Made by a program: the position numbers and the translations under genes. A DNA stretch of 64,000 bases from GCA-2725625 sp964574215 (GTDB taxonomy: Bacteria > Pseudomonadota > Alphaproteobacteria > Rhodospirillales > UBA2165), in contig CAZNLR010000014.1 of the NCBI GenBank assembly GCA_964574215.1, positions 34,579-98,578 on the forward strand, read 5' to 3'. Of the stretch, positions 8,488 to 16,794 are shown one piece after another (positions within the stretch are counted from its first letter, which is position 1; each line of letters opens with the position of its first letter). The notes beneath the pieces were generated by a model, which saw only the letters and a list, made by a program, of their open reading frames with translations, was not told the origin of the DNA and searched no databases.

Positions 8488-9465
8488 TTGATCCGATATC
8501 TCCTTGATCGATTTCTTCAATCGGTGGTCGTCCTGGTGATCATGTCCTTCGTCATATACTGGCTGATGGGACTAATGCCCGGCGATCCCATCGATCTGAT
8601 GATCAGCGCCGATCCCAAATTGACCCCGGCGGATGCCGAGCACCTGCGCGGGCTGTATGGATTGGATAAGCCGATCACCGAGAGATACTTGAATTGGTTG
8701 ACCGCAGCCATGAACGGGGATCTGGGGTTTTCCCGGCTCCATGCCAAACCGGTGTTCAGCGTGTTGTGGCCCGCCCTCCAGAACACCGTTATTTTATTGG
8801 GCGTCAGCTTTGTCCTGTCGGTTGCTTTGGCTCTGCCCTTAGGCATTCTGGCAGCCGTTCGGCAATATTCAAAATACGACTACCTGGTCAATCTGGTGGC
8901 GTTCGCCGGCATATCGATTCCGTCCTTCTGGCTGGCACTTCTATTGATTACTGTCTTTTCCGTCGTCTTGGGGATTCTGCCGGCCAGCGGATCGGGATCG
9001 CTCGAATTATCCAGCGGGCTGGCCGATTTATGGGACAAAGCCAAATTTCTGGTACTTCCCATCACAACGCTGATTATCGCCAGCATCGGCAGTCACACAC
9101 GGTTTGTCCGGGCCGCCATGGTGGAGGCCATGCGCCAGGATTATATCCGAACGGCCCGGGCCAAGGGCGCCAGCGAAGGTCGCGTTATCCTGAAGCATGC
9201 GCTCCGTAACGCCCTGATCCCCGTGGTTACCATCATCGCGCTCGATTTCGGCTATCTGTTTTCCGGAGCGTTAATCGTCGAAACCATATTCGCCTATCCC
9301 GGTATGGGAAAACTGATCTTCGACGCCATCATGGGCAACGATTTCAACCTGGCGATGATCGCTTTTCTATTCGCCACCGTCCTGACCCTGGCCGGAAATC
9401 TGTTGGCCGATCTGGCGTATGGTTGGCTCGACCCCAGGATCAATTACAGGATTAGCTACCGATGA
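8488..9465 (+). CDS. Peptide/nickel-type ABC transporter permease (DppB/OppB)
   Basis: This 325-residue inner-membrane permease has about six transmembrane segments. The N-terminal part carries the family pattern 'MIRYLLDRFLQSVVVLVIMSFVIYWLMGLMPGDP' and 'LRGLYGLDKPITERYLNWL'. The cytoplasmic EAA loop is 'RAAMVEAMRQDYIRTARAKGASEGRVILKHALRNALIP', which docks on the ATPases. It starts with TTG in the context 'gagacagcTTGATCCG', preceded by GAGGGGTGAG. The last four bases overlap the next permease start (ATGA at 9462-9465). The partner ATPases are probably the pair at 5860-7874, but the terminator at 8415 means the permeases need another promoter or read-through. Confidence 0.93.
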   Translation: MIRYLLDRFLQSVVVLVIMSFVIYWLMGLMPGDPIDLMISADPKLTPADAEHLRGLYGLDKPITERYLNWLTAAMNGDLGFSRLHAKPVFSVLWPALQNTVILLGVSFVLSVALALPLGILAAVRQYSKYDYLVNLVAFAGISIPSFWLALLLITVFSVVLGILPASGSGSLELSSGLADLWDKAKFLVLPITTLIIASIGSHTRFVRAAMVEAMRQDYIRTARAKGASEGRVILKHALRNALIPVVTIIALDFGYLFSGALIVETIFAYPGMGKLIFDAIMGNDFNLAMIAFLFATVLTLAGNLLADLAYGWLDPRINYRISYR

Positions 9466-10373
9466 ACGGTTCGAACTCAGAAGCGCTCTTGGCCTTTACC
9501 CTGGCGCGGCGGCGGTTTTTCCGCCACAAGCTCGCCGTCGCCAGTGGCTTGTTTATTTTGTTCATGGCCGTGCTATCGGCCAGTGCGTCACTAATCGAAT
9601 TGTTGCGCGGCATCGATGCCAACGAGGTCAATCTTTTCGGCCGTTTCGCCTTGCCGTCTCTCGCAGCCTGGCTGGGCAACGACGAACTGGGCAGGGACGT
9701 TTTCGTGCGGCTGCTTTACGGCGGTCAGGTGTCGCTGCTGGTCGGATTGATTACCGCGCTGGTAGCGGCCGTGATCGGAACCATTGTCGGATTGATCGCG
9801 GGATACCGGGGCGGCTGGCTGGATGCGTTACTGATGCGCCTGACAGATAGCGTTATCGCCCTGCCCCTGCTGCCCTTGCTCATCGTACTGGCGGCCCTCG
9901 ATCTCAATAAACTGGGCTTGCCCGATTTTCTCGTTCAATCGGACAAGATCAGCTTGTACCGCATTATTGCCATTGTCGCCGTGGTCGGCTGGACCACCGT
10001 TGCCAGGCTGGTCAGGGGCGCTGCCTTGTCCCTCAGGGAGCGGGATTTCGTCCTGGCCGCCAAAGCCCAGGGCGCCAGCGGCCTGCGCATTATGACCGTC
10101 CATATTTTGCCCAACCTGGCCTCGCCGATTATCGTGGCGACGACCCTTTCCATCGGCAATATCATTCTGCTGGAATCGGTGTTGAGTTTTCTCGGGCTCG
10201 GCATTCAGCCGCCGGTCGCCAGTTGGGGTAACTTACTGACCAACGCCCAGGAGCTTATTTTCTCCGCCCCCTGGCTGGCCCTCTATCCCGGCGCCGCCAT
10301 TTTTCTGACGGTCATCGCCTTCAACTTCCTGGGCGACGGCCTACAAGACGCCTTGGACCCGAAAGCGGCTTAA
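9462..10373 (+). CDS. Peptide/nickel-type ABC transporter permease (DppC/OppC)
   Basis: This 303-residue protein is the second permease of the importer. It has an N-terminal cytoplasmic stretch and first helix 'LALTLARRRFFRHKLAVASGLFILFMAVLS', the periplasmic 'LGNDELGRDVFVRLLYGGQVSLLVGL' typical of DppC, and the EAA loop 'RGAALSLRERDFVLAAKAQGASGLRIMTVHILPNLASPIIV'. The end 'FLGDGLQDALDPK' is also family-typical. It overlaps dppB by four bases. It is convergent with the universal stress gene at 10424, with a terminator between them. Confidence 0.93.
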   Translation: MNGSNSEALLAFTLARRRFFRHKLAVASGLFILFMAVLSASASLIELLRGIDANEVNLFGRFALPSLAAWLGNDELGRDVFVRLLYGGQVSLLVGLITALVAAVIGTIVGLIAGYRGGWLDALLMRLTDSVIALPLLPLLIVLAALDLNKLGLPDFLVQSDKISLYRIIAIVAVVGWTTVARLVRGAALSLRERDFVLAAKAQGASGLRIMTVHILPNLASPIIVATTLSIGNIILLESVLSFLGLGIQPPVASWGNLLTNAQELIFSAPWLALYPGAAIFLTVIAFNFLGDGLQDALDPKAA

Positions 10374-10398
10374 AAAAGAGGCACACGAATCGTGCGCC
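10372..10398 (-). terminator. Terminator of the universal stress protein gene (read leftwards)
   Basis: On the minus strand GGCGCACG pairs with CGTGTGCC (one G-T pair) around a three-base loop, then comes TCTTTTTT. The stem is 10380-10398 and the T-run 10372-10377 as complement. It lies directly after the leftward stress-protein gene and at the end of dppC, so it may also slow rightward transcripts. Confidence 0.75.
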
Positions 10399-10423
10399 CC
10401 TTCTCCTAAAAAATGCAAATCGT

Positions 10424-11260
10424 CTAATGCGACATCATCACCGGTGCGGTCATGTGTTTGAGCAGGTGGCGGGTGACGCCGCCGAGGACCAGTTCGCGCA
10501 GACGTCGATGGCCGTAGCCGCCCATGACAATCAGATCGGAGGAAAAGTCCGAAGCCCGGGAGAGCAGCGTATCGCCCACGTTCATGTCCTTGGCCGTGAT
10601 CGATTTGGCTTCGGCGTTGACGCCGTGACGGGCCAGATGCTGGCAGATATCGGCAGCCGGGATTTCGCCGTGACCTTCTGCCCCACCTTCGGGATTGATG
10701 GCCAATACGTCGACCTGATCAGCCAATTGCAGCAGCGGCAGGGCATCATTAACAGCCCGTGTCGCCAGCCGGCTAGCGTCCCAGGACACCAACACCCGTT
10801 TCCCCATCACCGGATAGTCGCCCACATAGGGAATGGTGATCACAGGGCGGCCGATGCTGAGAATGAGGCGGTCGGGTAGATCATAGGTACCGGGATCGAC
10901 ATCGGCATCGGGATTGTTCTGCCCGATAATCACCGTATCCACATAGCGTCCGTGCATGGCCAGTTGCTCGACCGGATCACCGGTAATGCACCGCCATTCA
11001 CCGACCACGCCTTCGTGATTTACGGCTTCGTTGAACAGCGCTTCGGCCTTCTCGGCACCTTCGTTGGCGGCTTTTTCCTGAGCTTCAAATATCTGTTCGA
11101 TGAGTTCGGGTGAAGGTATATCGGGAATAGGCGCGATATATTTGACAAACAGACCGATTAAATGGGCATCATGGGCTTTGGCGAGGTTAACCGCGGTCGT
11201 TAGACGTTTTTCCGAAGCATTGCTCGAATCTACGTGAACAAGAATTCCTTTTAAGGCCAT
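10424..11260 (-). CDS. Universal stress protein, tandem UspA domains
   Basis: This 278-residue cytoplasmic protein holds two UspA-type domains. The first (about 1-145) begins 'LKGILVHVDSSNASEKRLTTAVNLAKAHDAHLIGLFV'. The second (about 150-278) ends in the ATP-binding pattern 'LIVMGGYGHRRLRELVLGGVTRHLLKHMTAPVMMSH', with the G-x2-G-x9-G-(S/T) motif altered to G-Y-G-H-x9-G-x-T. Such proteins are stress or energy-state sensors. A second tandem-domain relative lies at 21307-22176, with a very similar C-terminus. An AGGAGG-like sequence precedes the ATG at 11260. A weak FNR/FixK-like site lies 75-90 bases upstream, which would fit the low-oxygen control known for some relatives. Confidence 0.9.
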   Translation of the reverse strand: MALKGILVHVDSSNASEKRLTTAVNLAKAHDAHLIGLFVKYIAPIPDIPSPELIEQIFEAQEKAANEGAEKAEALFNEAVNHEGVVGEWRCITGDPVEQLAMHGRYVDTVIIGQNNPDADVDPGTYDLPDRLILSIGRPVITIPYVGDYPVMGKRVLVSWDASRLATRAVNDALPLLQLADQVDVLAINPEGGAEGHGEIPAADICQHLARHGVNAEAKSITAKDMNVGDTLLSRASDFSSDLIVMGGYGHRRLRELVLGGVTRHLLKHMTAPVMMSH

Positions 11261-11334
11261 TTTTTCCTCCTTTTTTATTAACGCCCTTACCGACTATTAC
11301 GCGAATATTATCCAACATTTTTTTGTAATTGTCG

Positions 11335-11348
11335 TTGATTTGGGTTAA
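11335..11348 (-). promoter_or_regulatory. Possible FNR/FixK-type half-conserved site
   Basis: TTGAT-TTGG-GTTAA matches the FNR/FixK consensus TTGAT-N4-ATCAA fully in one half and three of five bases in the other. It lies 75-88 bases upstream of the stress protein ATG at 11260. The match is weak and could be chance. Confidence 0.25.
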
Positions 11349-11447
11349 GGCCAAATCTTAGTGTGCCCTAGGGGATTGGCCAAGTGCCAATAATCAGGTA
11401 GCTAATGGCCTAAATATTAAAGCCATTATTGGGAAACGGATAAATCA

Positions 11448-12875
11448 GTGTCGCGACAGGAAAAAATAGTCCCTGTAATTTTATCGGGTGGTATGGGCAC
11501 CCGTCTTTGGCCGTTGTCGCGGGCGCTGTATCCCAAACAGTTGCAAGCGCTGACGTCGGAATTCAGCCTGTTGCAGGAAACCGCCACCAGGCTAAGCGGC
11601 GGCCCGTTCGATGCGCCGATGATTATCTGCAATCAGGATCATCGTTTTATAGTCGCCCAGCATCTCCAGCAAATATCCATTGCGCCGCAAAGTATTGTTT
11701 TAGAACCGATGGGCAGAAATACGGCGCCTGCCGCCGCCGCCGCCGCTATTCTTCTGGCCGAGCAGGATCCCGGCACGCTTATGCTTTTGACCCCGTCGGA
11801 CCATATCATCAAGGACGCGGACGCCTTTCGGGACGCCATAGACAAAGCAGCGCCCGCGGCGGCGGACGGCGCCATTGTAACCTTCGGCATTTCTCCGGAT
11901 GCGCCCGAAACAGGGTATGGCTACATCAAAAGAGCCGAGGCACTGGATCAACTAGACGGGTGTTTCGAGGTCGAAGCCTTTATCGAAAAGCCCGATTTGG
12001 AAACCGCCAAGAATTTTTTGGGCAGCGGCGGTTATGACTGGAACGGCGGCATATTTCTATTTTCGGCACAGAACTTCCTGGATGAGTTGGAACATTTGGC
12101 GCCGGATGTTATCGGCCCCTGCCGCGAAGCGGTAGAAAAGGCGGCAAATGACATGGATTTCGTGCGACTGGACGAAAAGGCCTTTTCCCAGTGCGACTCG
12201 ATCTCTATCGACTATGCCGTCATGGAACGCACGCAAAAAGCAACCGTCGTGCCCGTCGATATGGGATGGAGCGATGTCGGCTCCTGGGATGCTTTGTGGC
12301 AAGTGTCTGAAAAGGACACTGCGGGGAACGCCGTCGCCGGCGATGTTCAGCTAAAAGACGTGCGGAATTCCTACATTCGTTCGGAAAGTAAACTGGTCAC
12401 GGCCATCGGAATCGAAGATACGGTGGTCGTCGCCACCGATGACGCGGTGCTGGTGACGGCGAGGTCCGCGTCCCAAGACGTCAAAGCCATCGTCGAGGCC
12501 CTAAGATCAGAAGGCCGGGACGAACATATGACCCATACGAAGGTTTATCGGCCTTGGGGTTGGTACCAGTCCCTGGAAACGGGAGACCGGTTTCAAGTTA
12601 AAGTCATATGTCTGAATCCGGGGGCACGGATCAGCCTGCAACGCCATCAAAAGAGGGCCGAACATTGGGTGGTGGTCAGCGGAACCGCGACGGTCACAAG
12701 AGATGGTGACGTCTTGACCTTGGAGGAAAACCAGTCGACCTATATCCCCATCGGTATGAAACATCGTTTGGAAAATCTGGAAGACACCCAGATGCAGATT
12801 ATCGAAGTGCAAACGGGCAGTTATCTGGGCGAGGACGATATCGAACGTTTCGACGACCAATACGGTCGCGAATAA
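11448..12875 (+). CDS. manC: Mannose-1-phosphate guanylyltransferase / mannose-6-phosphate isomerase
   Basis: This 475-residue bifunctional-type enzyme makes GDP-mannose for polysaccharide synthesis. The N-terminal nucleotidyltransferase domain (about 1-290) has 'VILSGGMGTRLWPLSRALYPKQL' and 'EKPDLETAKNFLGSGGYDWNGGIFLF'. The C-terminal cupin (about 360-470) has 'YRPWGWYQSLETGDRFQVKVICLNPGARISLQRHQKRAEHWVVVSGTA' with the metal-binding QxHxxRxEHW pattern, and ends 'IIEVQTGSYLGEDDIERFDDQYGR'. Length matches the AlgA/ManC family. It starts at GTG 11448 with a modest GGGA upstream. No other polysaccharide genes are adjacent. The next gene begins 39 bases on and may be co-transcribed. Confidence 0.95.
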   Translation: MSRQEKIVPVILSGGMGTRLWPLSRALYPKQLQALTSEFSLLQETATRLSGGPFDAPMIICNQDHRFIVAQHLQQISIAPQSIVLEPMGRNTAPAAAAAAILLAEQDPGTLMLLTPSDHIIKDADAFRDAIDKAAPAAADGAIVTFGISPDAPETGYGYIKRAEALDQLDGCFEVEAFIEKPDLETAKNFLGSGGYDWNGGIFLFSAQNFLDELEHLAPDVIGPCREAVEKAANDMDFVRLDEKAFSQCDSISIDYAVMERTQKATVVPVDMGWSDVGSWDALWQVSEKDTAGNAVAGDVQLKDVRNSYIRSESKLVTAIGIEDTVVVATDDAVLVTARSASQDVKAIVEALRSEGRDEHMTHTKVYRPWGWYQSLETGDRFQVKVICLNPGARISLQRHQKRAEHWVVVSGTATVTRDGDVLTLEENQSTYIPIGMKHRLENLEDTQMQIIEVQTGSYLGEDDIERFDDQYGRE

Positions 12876-12914
12876 AAATAATGCAGCAATATCAAGATTA
12901 TACGGAGAAGTAAC

Positions 12915-14294
12915 ATGGTGTTACCGAACTCATTGGCCGGCCGCGATATCGCCAGCTATTTGCACCCCTACACCAATTTAAAGACCCACCAGGAAACCGG
13001 ACCGCTGATCATCACCAAAGGCGACGGCATCCATGTCTTTGACGAGGGCGGTAAAAAATACATTGAGGGATTGGCGGGGCTTTGGTGCACGTCGCTCGGA
13101 TTCAGCAACGAACGCCTGATCGAAACCGCCACTAAGGCGATGGAACAGTTGCCCTTCTATCACGGTTTCACTCACAAATCCCATCCCGCCGGCATCGAGT
13201 TGGCCGAGAAGCTGTTGACCATGACGCCGGTTCCCATGTCCAAGGTCTTTTTCGCTAATTCGGGATCGGAAGCCAACGATACGGCGATTAAAATTATTTG
13301 GTACATCAACAATGCCCTCGGCAGACCTGAGAAAAAGAAAATTATTTCCCGCCAAAAGGCCTATCACGGGGTAACGGTGGCGACCGCCAGCCTGACCGGT
13401 CTCCCCAACAACCAGCGGGATTTTGATCTGCCCATTGACCGCATCCTTCATACGGATTGCCCCCACTTCTATCGTTTCGGCGAGGACGGCGAAAGCGAGG
13501 AGGATTTCGCCACGCGATGCGCCGAAAGTCTTGAAAACATGATACTGGAGGAAGGTCCCGAGACCATCGCCGCCTTTTTCGCCGAACCGGTCATGGGCGC
13601 CGGGGGCGTTCTGGTGCCGCCGAAAACCTATTTCGAGAAGATTCAAAAGGTTTTGAGAAAATACGACATTTTGCTGTTGGCGGACGAGGTCATCTGCGGG
13701 TTCGGACGGACGGGCAACATGTTCGGCTCCGACACCTACGGCATCAAACCCGACATGATCGCCATCGCTAAAGCTATGTCGTCGGGATATTTACCCATAT
13801 CGGCTTTGATGATCTCGGAGGAAATCTTTCAGCTGATGGTCAAGGAGAGTGAAAAGATCGGTCTTTTCGGTCACGGATTTACTTATGGCGGTCATCCGAT
13901 CCCGGCGGCGGTCGCCCTCGAAACACTGAAAATCTATGAGGAAACGGATATCCTCGGTCATATCAGAACGGTTGCGCCCGTCATGCAGGACAAACTCCGG
14001 CAATTGGGCGCCCATCCCTTGGTCGGCGAGGCCAGAGGCGTCGGCATGATCGGCGCCATCGAACCGGTTCGTAACAAGGAAACCAAAGAATCCTTTGATC
14101 CCTCGGACTGCATCGGTCCCTACTTGGCGGCGCGCGCTCAGGAAAACGGCCTGATCACCCGCGCCATCGGTGACGTGCTCGCATTTGCGCCTCCTTTGGT
14201 GATTGACGCTGATCAAATCGCCGAAATGATGAATATGGTAAGCAAGTCTCTGGATGAAACTTATGAGATGGCTCAACAAAAAGATTTAATTTGA
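12915..14294 (+). CDS. Class III PLP-dependent aminotransferase (omega-amino acid type)
   Basis: This 459-residue enzyme is a fold-I, class III aminotransferase of the omega-amino-acid:pyruvate or taurine:pyruvate type. It has 'GLWCTSLGFSNERLIETATKAMEQLPFYHGF', 'FFANSGSEANDTAIKI' (phosphate-binding), 'RQKAYHGVT', 'AAFFAEPVMGAGGVLVPPKTYF', 'LLLADEVICGFGRTG' (Asp that binds the pyridine nitrogen), and 'DMIAIAKAMSSGYLP' with the Schiff-base Lys (about 290). It would move an amino group from an amine or omega-amino acid to pyruvate. The exact substrate cannot be read from the sequence. ATG 12915 has GGAGAAG at proper spacing. The gene is followed by hemA on the same strand, 143 bases later. Confidence 0.92.
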   Translation: MVLPNSLAGRDIASYLHPYTNLKTHQETGPLIITKGDGIHVFDEGGKKYIEGLAGLWCTSLGFSNERLIETATKAMEQLPFYHGFTHKSHPAGIELAEKLLTMTPVPMSKVFFANSGSEANDTAIKIIWYINNALGRPEKKKIISRQKAYHGVTVATASLTGLPNNQRDFDLPIDRILHTDCPHFYRFGEDGESEEDFATRCAESLENMILEEGPETIAAFFAEPVMGAGGVLVPPKTYFEKIQKVLRKYDILLLADEVICGFGRTGNMFGSDTYGIKPDMIAIAKAMSSGYLPISALMISEEIFQLMVKESEKIGLFGHGFTYGGHPIPAAVALETLKIYEETDILGHIRTVAPVMQDKLRQLGAHPLVGEARGVGMIGAIEPVRNKETKESFDPSDCIGPYLAARAQENGLITRAIGDVLAFAPPLVIDADQIAEMMNMVSKSLDETYEMAQQKDLI

Positions 14295-14437
14295 CCTTGC
14301 CAAATCGAAGGTTTTAACCAATTTATAGAGTATATTGTTACGGTTCTAAGGAAATATAGCCTGTTTTGAGGGCAGAACCGGCCGGCGATAATCAATTTAT
14401 AGAACCAGGGAACGCCGGAAAACCAGGAGATATTGGA
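14295..14437 (+). promoter_or_regulatory. hemA upstream region with direct and inverted repeats
   Basis: The 143-base gap holds two copies of CAATTTATAGA (14319-14329 and 14393-14403) and an inverted repeat CGGTTCT / AGAACCG (14341-14347, 14374-14380). These could be regulator sites for hemA. No convincing -35/-10 pair was found. Confidence 0.3.
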
Positions 14438-15649
14438 ATGGACTACGAGCAGTTTTTTGCCGACAATGTCGCCGCTCTGAAAGCGGAAGGCCGTTACCGC
14501 ATTTTCGCCGATCTTGAACGAAAAGCGGGTAATTTTCCGGTTGCCAAGAACTACCAGGACGGCGCAACGCCCGATATTACCGTTTGGTGTTCGAACGACT
14601 ATCTCGGCATGGGACAAAATCCCATTGTCATGGAAGCCATGCATGAGGCGCTGGATAAATGCGGCGCCGGCGCCGGCGGCACGCGCAACATATCCGGCAC
14701 CAATCACTATCATGTGCTTCTGGAAAAGGAACTGGCGAGCCTGCACGGCAAGGAAGCCGGGCTAATCTTCACGTCCGGCTATGTCGCCAATTTGACCACC
14801 CTCAGCACCATCGGGCAGATGTTGCCCGATTGCATCATCGTATCCGATGCCCTCAATCACAATTCCATGATCGCCGGCATCCGCCATTCCCGCTCGGATA
14901 AGAAAATTTTTAAGCACAATGACGTCGAGGATTTGGAGAAAATTCTTAAATCCATCGAACCGGGCCGGCCCATTATGATTGCCTTTGAATCGGTTTATTC
15001 GATGGACGGTGATATCGCGCCGATCGAGGAAATCTGCGACTTGGCAGATAAATACAATGCGCTGACCTTCATCGACGAAGTCCACGCCGTCGGCCTCTAC
15101 GGCCAGCATGGCGCCGGTGTCGCCGAGCGCGACAATTTGATGGACCGCATCGACATTATCCAAGGCACTTTGGCCAAAGGATTTGGCGTCGTCGGCGGCT
15201 ATATTGCTGCTTCGGAATCCCTCTGTGACTTCATCCGCTCATACGGCGACGGCTTTATCTTCTCGACCTCCATTCCGCCGGCAGTCGCCGCCGGTTGCCT
15301 GGCCAGCGTTAAATATGTCCGCGAACATAATGAACTTCGCGAAAAACATCAGGAACGCGCCGCGACCCTCAAGAAACGTCTTACCGATGTCGGTATTCCG
15401 GTCATGCCGTCGGTCACCCATATCGTGCCCGTCATGGTCGGCGATCCGGTTCTGTGCAAACAGGCCAGTGACGAATTGATGTTCCAGTACGGCATTTACG
15501 TCCAGCCGATCAACTATCCCACGGTTCCGCGGGGAACCGAGCGGCTGCGCTTTACGCCGACGCCACTGCACAATGACGAGTTGATGGATCATCTGGTCGA
15601 CTCCCTGCAGAAGGTGTGGGGACAACTTGGGCTGAAACAAGCCGCTTAA
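14438..15649 (+). CDS. hemA: 5-aminolevulinate synthase
   Basis: This 403-residue PLP enzyme condenses glycine with succinyl-CoA to 5-aminolevulinate, the first step of heme and related tetrapyrrole synthesis by the C4 route used by Alphaproteobacteria. It carries 'VWCSNDYLGMGQNPIVMEAM', 'GAGAGGTRNISGTNHYHVLLE', 'FESVYSMDGDIAPI', 'FIDEVHAVGLYGQHGAG' and the PLP-lysine motif 'IIQGTLAKGFGVVGGYI'. I chose ATG 14438 over an upstream in-frame start at 14366 because AGGAGA (14425-14430) precedes it and the conserved N-terminus 'MDYEQFF' begins there. It ends at a strong terminator. The window also has a heme-c sensor kinase and NnrS, both heme users. Confidence 0.97.
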   Translation: MDYEQFFADNVAALKAEGRYRIFADLERKAGNFPVAKNYQDGATPDITVWCSNDYLGMGQNPIVMEAMHEALDKCGAGAGGTRNISGTNHYHVLLEKELASLHGKEAGLIFTSGYVANLTTLSTIGQMLPDCIIVSDALNHNSMIAGIRHSRSDKKIFKHNDVEDLEKILKSIEPGRPIMIAFESVYSMDGDIAPIEEICDLADKYNALTFIDEVHAVGLYGQHGAGVAERDNLMDRIDIIQGTLAKGFGVVGGYIAASESLCDFIRSYGDGFIFSTSIPPAVAAGCLASVKYVREHNELREKHQERAATLKKRLTDVGIPVMPSVTHIVPVMVGDPVLCKQASDELMFQYGIYVQPINYPTVPRGTERLRFTPTPLHNDELMDHLVDSLQKVWGQLGLKQAA

Positions 15650-15670
15650 TTTAGATCTTACAATCGCTTA

Positions 15671-15699
15671 AAAGGCCGGCTTAACGCCCGGCCTTTTTT
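15671..15699 (+). terminator. Rho-independent terminator after hemA
   Basis: AAAGGCCGG (15671-15679) pairs with CCGGCCTTT (15688-15696) around an eight-base loop, and the T-run continues to 15699. It lies 21 bases after the hemA stop. Confidence 0.88.
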
Positions 15700-15783
15700 G
15701 TTGCGCGCTCAGATAGACAACCACCCTACAAATAACCCAATAAGGCGTGTTGCAAACTTTTACGTATTTTAAAAAGTTCGCAC

Positions 15784-15807
15784 ATGATGTCACTCACGCG
15801 ACATCAT
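15784..15807. promoter_or_regulatory. Operator-like perfect inverted repeat
   Basis: ATGATGTC (15784-15791) and GACATCAT (15800-15807) form an 8-bp perfect inverted repeat with an 8-base spacer, about 85 bases upstream of the small exported-protein gene at 15892. Arm length and spacing suit a dimeric regulator. The cognate regulator is unknown. Confidence 0.4.
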
Positions 15808-15891
15808 AGGCTTACATTGACCACTTATATTGATTACAGCCGCAGAGGAGTAAAAAGCGGTTCACTTACATCCTGAGAGAAGGAACGGTAT

Positions 15892-16200
15892 ATGTGGTAC
15901 GGTAGACTGGTAATTGCCTTAAGTGCAGCGATTTTTGCCTTCAACGCCAATGTCGCGTCGGCTCAAGACATGGTGGCCTGCGGTGACCGCAAGGAAATCA
16001 TTACCGAATTGAAAGAGCAATTTTCCGAACGTCCGGTTTCCATCGGTCTGGCGAAGAATGGCGCTGTTTTGGAACTGTTCGTTTCCCCGAACCGCACGTT
16101 TTCATTAATTATGACTCAGCCCACGGGTCTCAGTTGTCTGATCGCTGGCGGTGATCATTGGGAATCTCTGCCGAAAAAACTGGCTGGTCTAAAAACGTGA
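15892..16200 (+). CDS. Small exported hypothetical protein
   Basis: This 102-residue protein has a Sec signal peptide (residues 1-24, 'LVIALSAAIFAFNANVASA', cleavage before QD). The mature 78 residues hold two Cys ('MVACGDRKEI' and 'GLSCLIAGGDHW'), which could form a disulfide. The pattern 'ACGDRKEIITELKEQFSERPVSIGLAKNGAVLELF' followed by 'SLSC' near the end occurs in many small periplasmic proteins of Alphaproteobacteria without known function. AGAAGGAA precedes the ATG. It stands alone between hemA and a convergent gene. Confidence 0.72.
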   Translation: MWYGRLVIALSAAIFAFNANVASAQDMVACGDRKEIITELKEQFSERPVSIGLAKNGAVLELFVSPNRTFSLIMTQPTGLSCLIAGGDHWESLPKKLAGLKT

Positions 16201-16241
16201 GTGACTGGGTCCGAATGTCAGCTGATCGCGATGACCATGCT

Positions 16242-16589
16242 TCAGCTCGTGGGCGGACCACACCGGCGCCAGATTTCTGCTGATTTTTGATCCTGAGGCG
16301 TATTCATTAGCATGGTTTCCTCGTCCTGAAGAATCATCGTAATCGTCGACCCGCTTCCCCTCTCATTCTTCGGAACAATATAAGAAAAGTCGTGACGGCC
16401 GTAATTTCCGGTTATCCGATTGCCGCCGGGCGTTACGATCTCGGGACCATTGATCGATAGGCGCCGGCCATTTATCTCGTTGCACCAATTGCCGTCAATG
16501 GCATCCGCCAAGGCAGTAGAACTCAATAAAACCAGCAAAAGAAAAGTTGCCGCCGCCACTGCAAAATTGATCTTTCTTCGATCATTCAT
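16242..16589 (-). CDS. Small exported hypothetical protein
   Basis: This 115-residue protein has an N-terminal hydrophobic signal ('INFAVAAATFLLLVLLSSTALA', cleavage before DA). The mature part reads 'IDGNWCNEINGRRLSINGPEIVTPGGNRITGNYGRHDFSYIVP', a small beta-rich pattern with two Cys (about residues 36 and 110). Similar 'xGxWC...G..l.I.g..I.TP.G..i.G.Y.RH.f.Y' proteins are common small periplasmic proteins in Alphaproteobacteria, without assigned role as far as I know. It is convergent with the gene at 15892, with 41 bases between stops. Confidence 0.7.
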   Translation of the reverse strand: MNDRRKINFAVAAATFLLLVLLSSTALADAIDGNWCNEINGRRLSINGPEIVTPGGNRITGNYGRHDFSYIVPKNERGSGSTITMILQDEETMLMNTPQDQKSAEIWRRCGPPTS

Positions 16590-16794
16590 TTCAGATCACT
16601 TTCTTGTAATAACTGTAAAGAGACTATTGCGGACACCCATGGTCGCAACCACTTAATAATAACCCACAAAATTGGTCTACTACTGATCAAGTTCCACTTG
16701 AAATAATATAGTATGTAACCACATGCAAAAGATACCAAACAACGACAGTGACATGGGTTTTTGATCTCAAAAGCCCTTGTGGAAATACGCGTAA

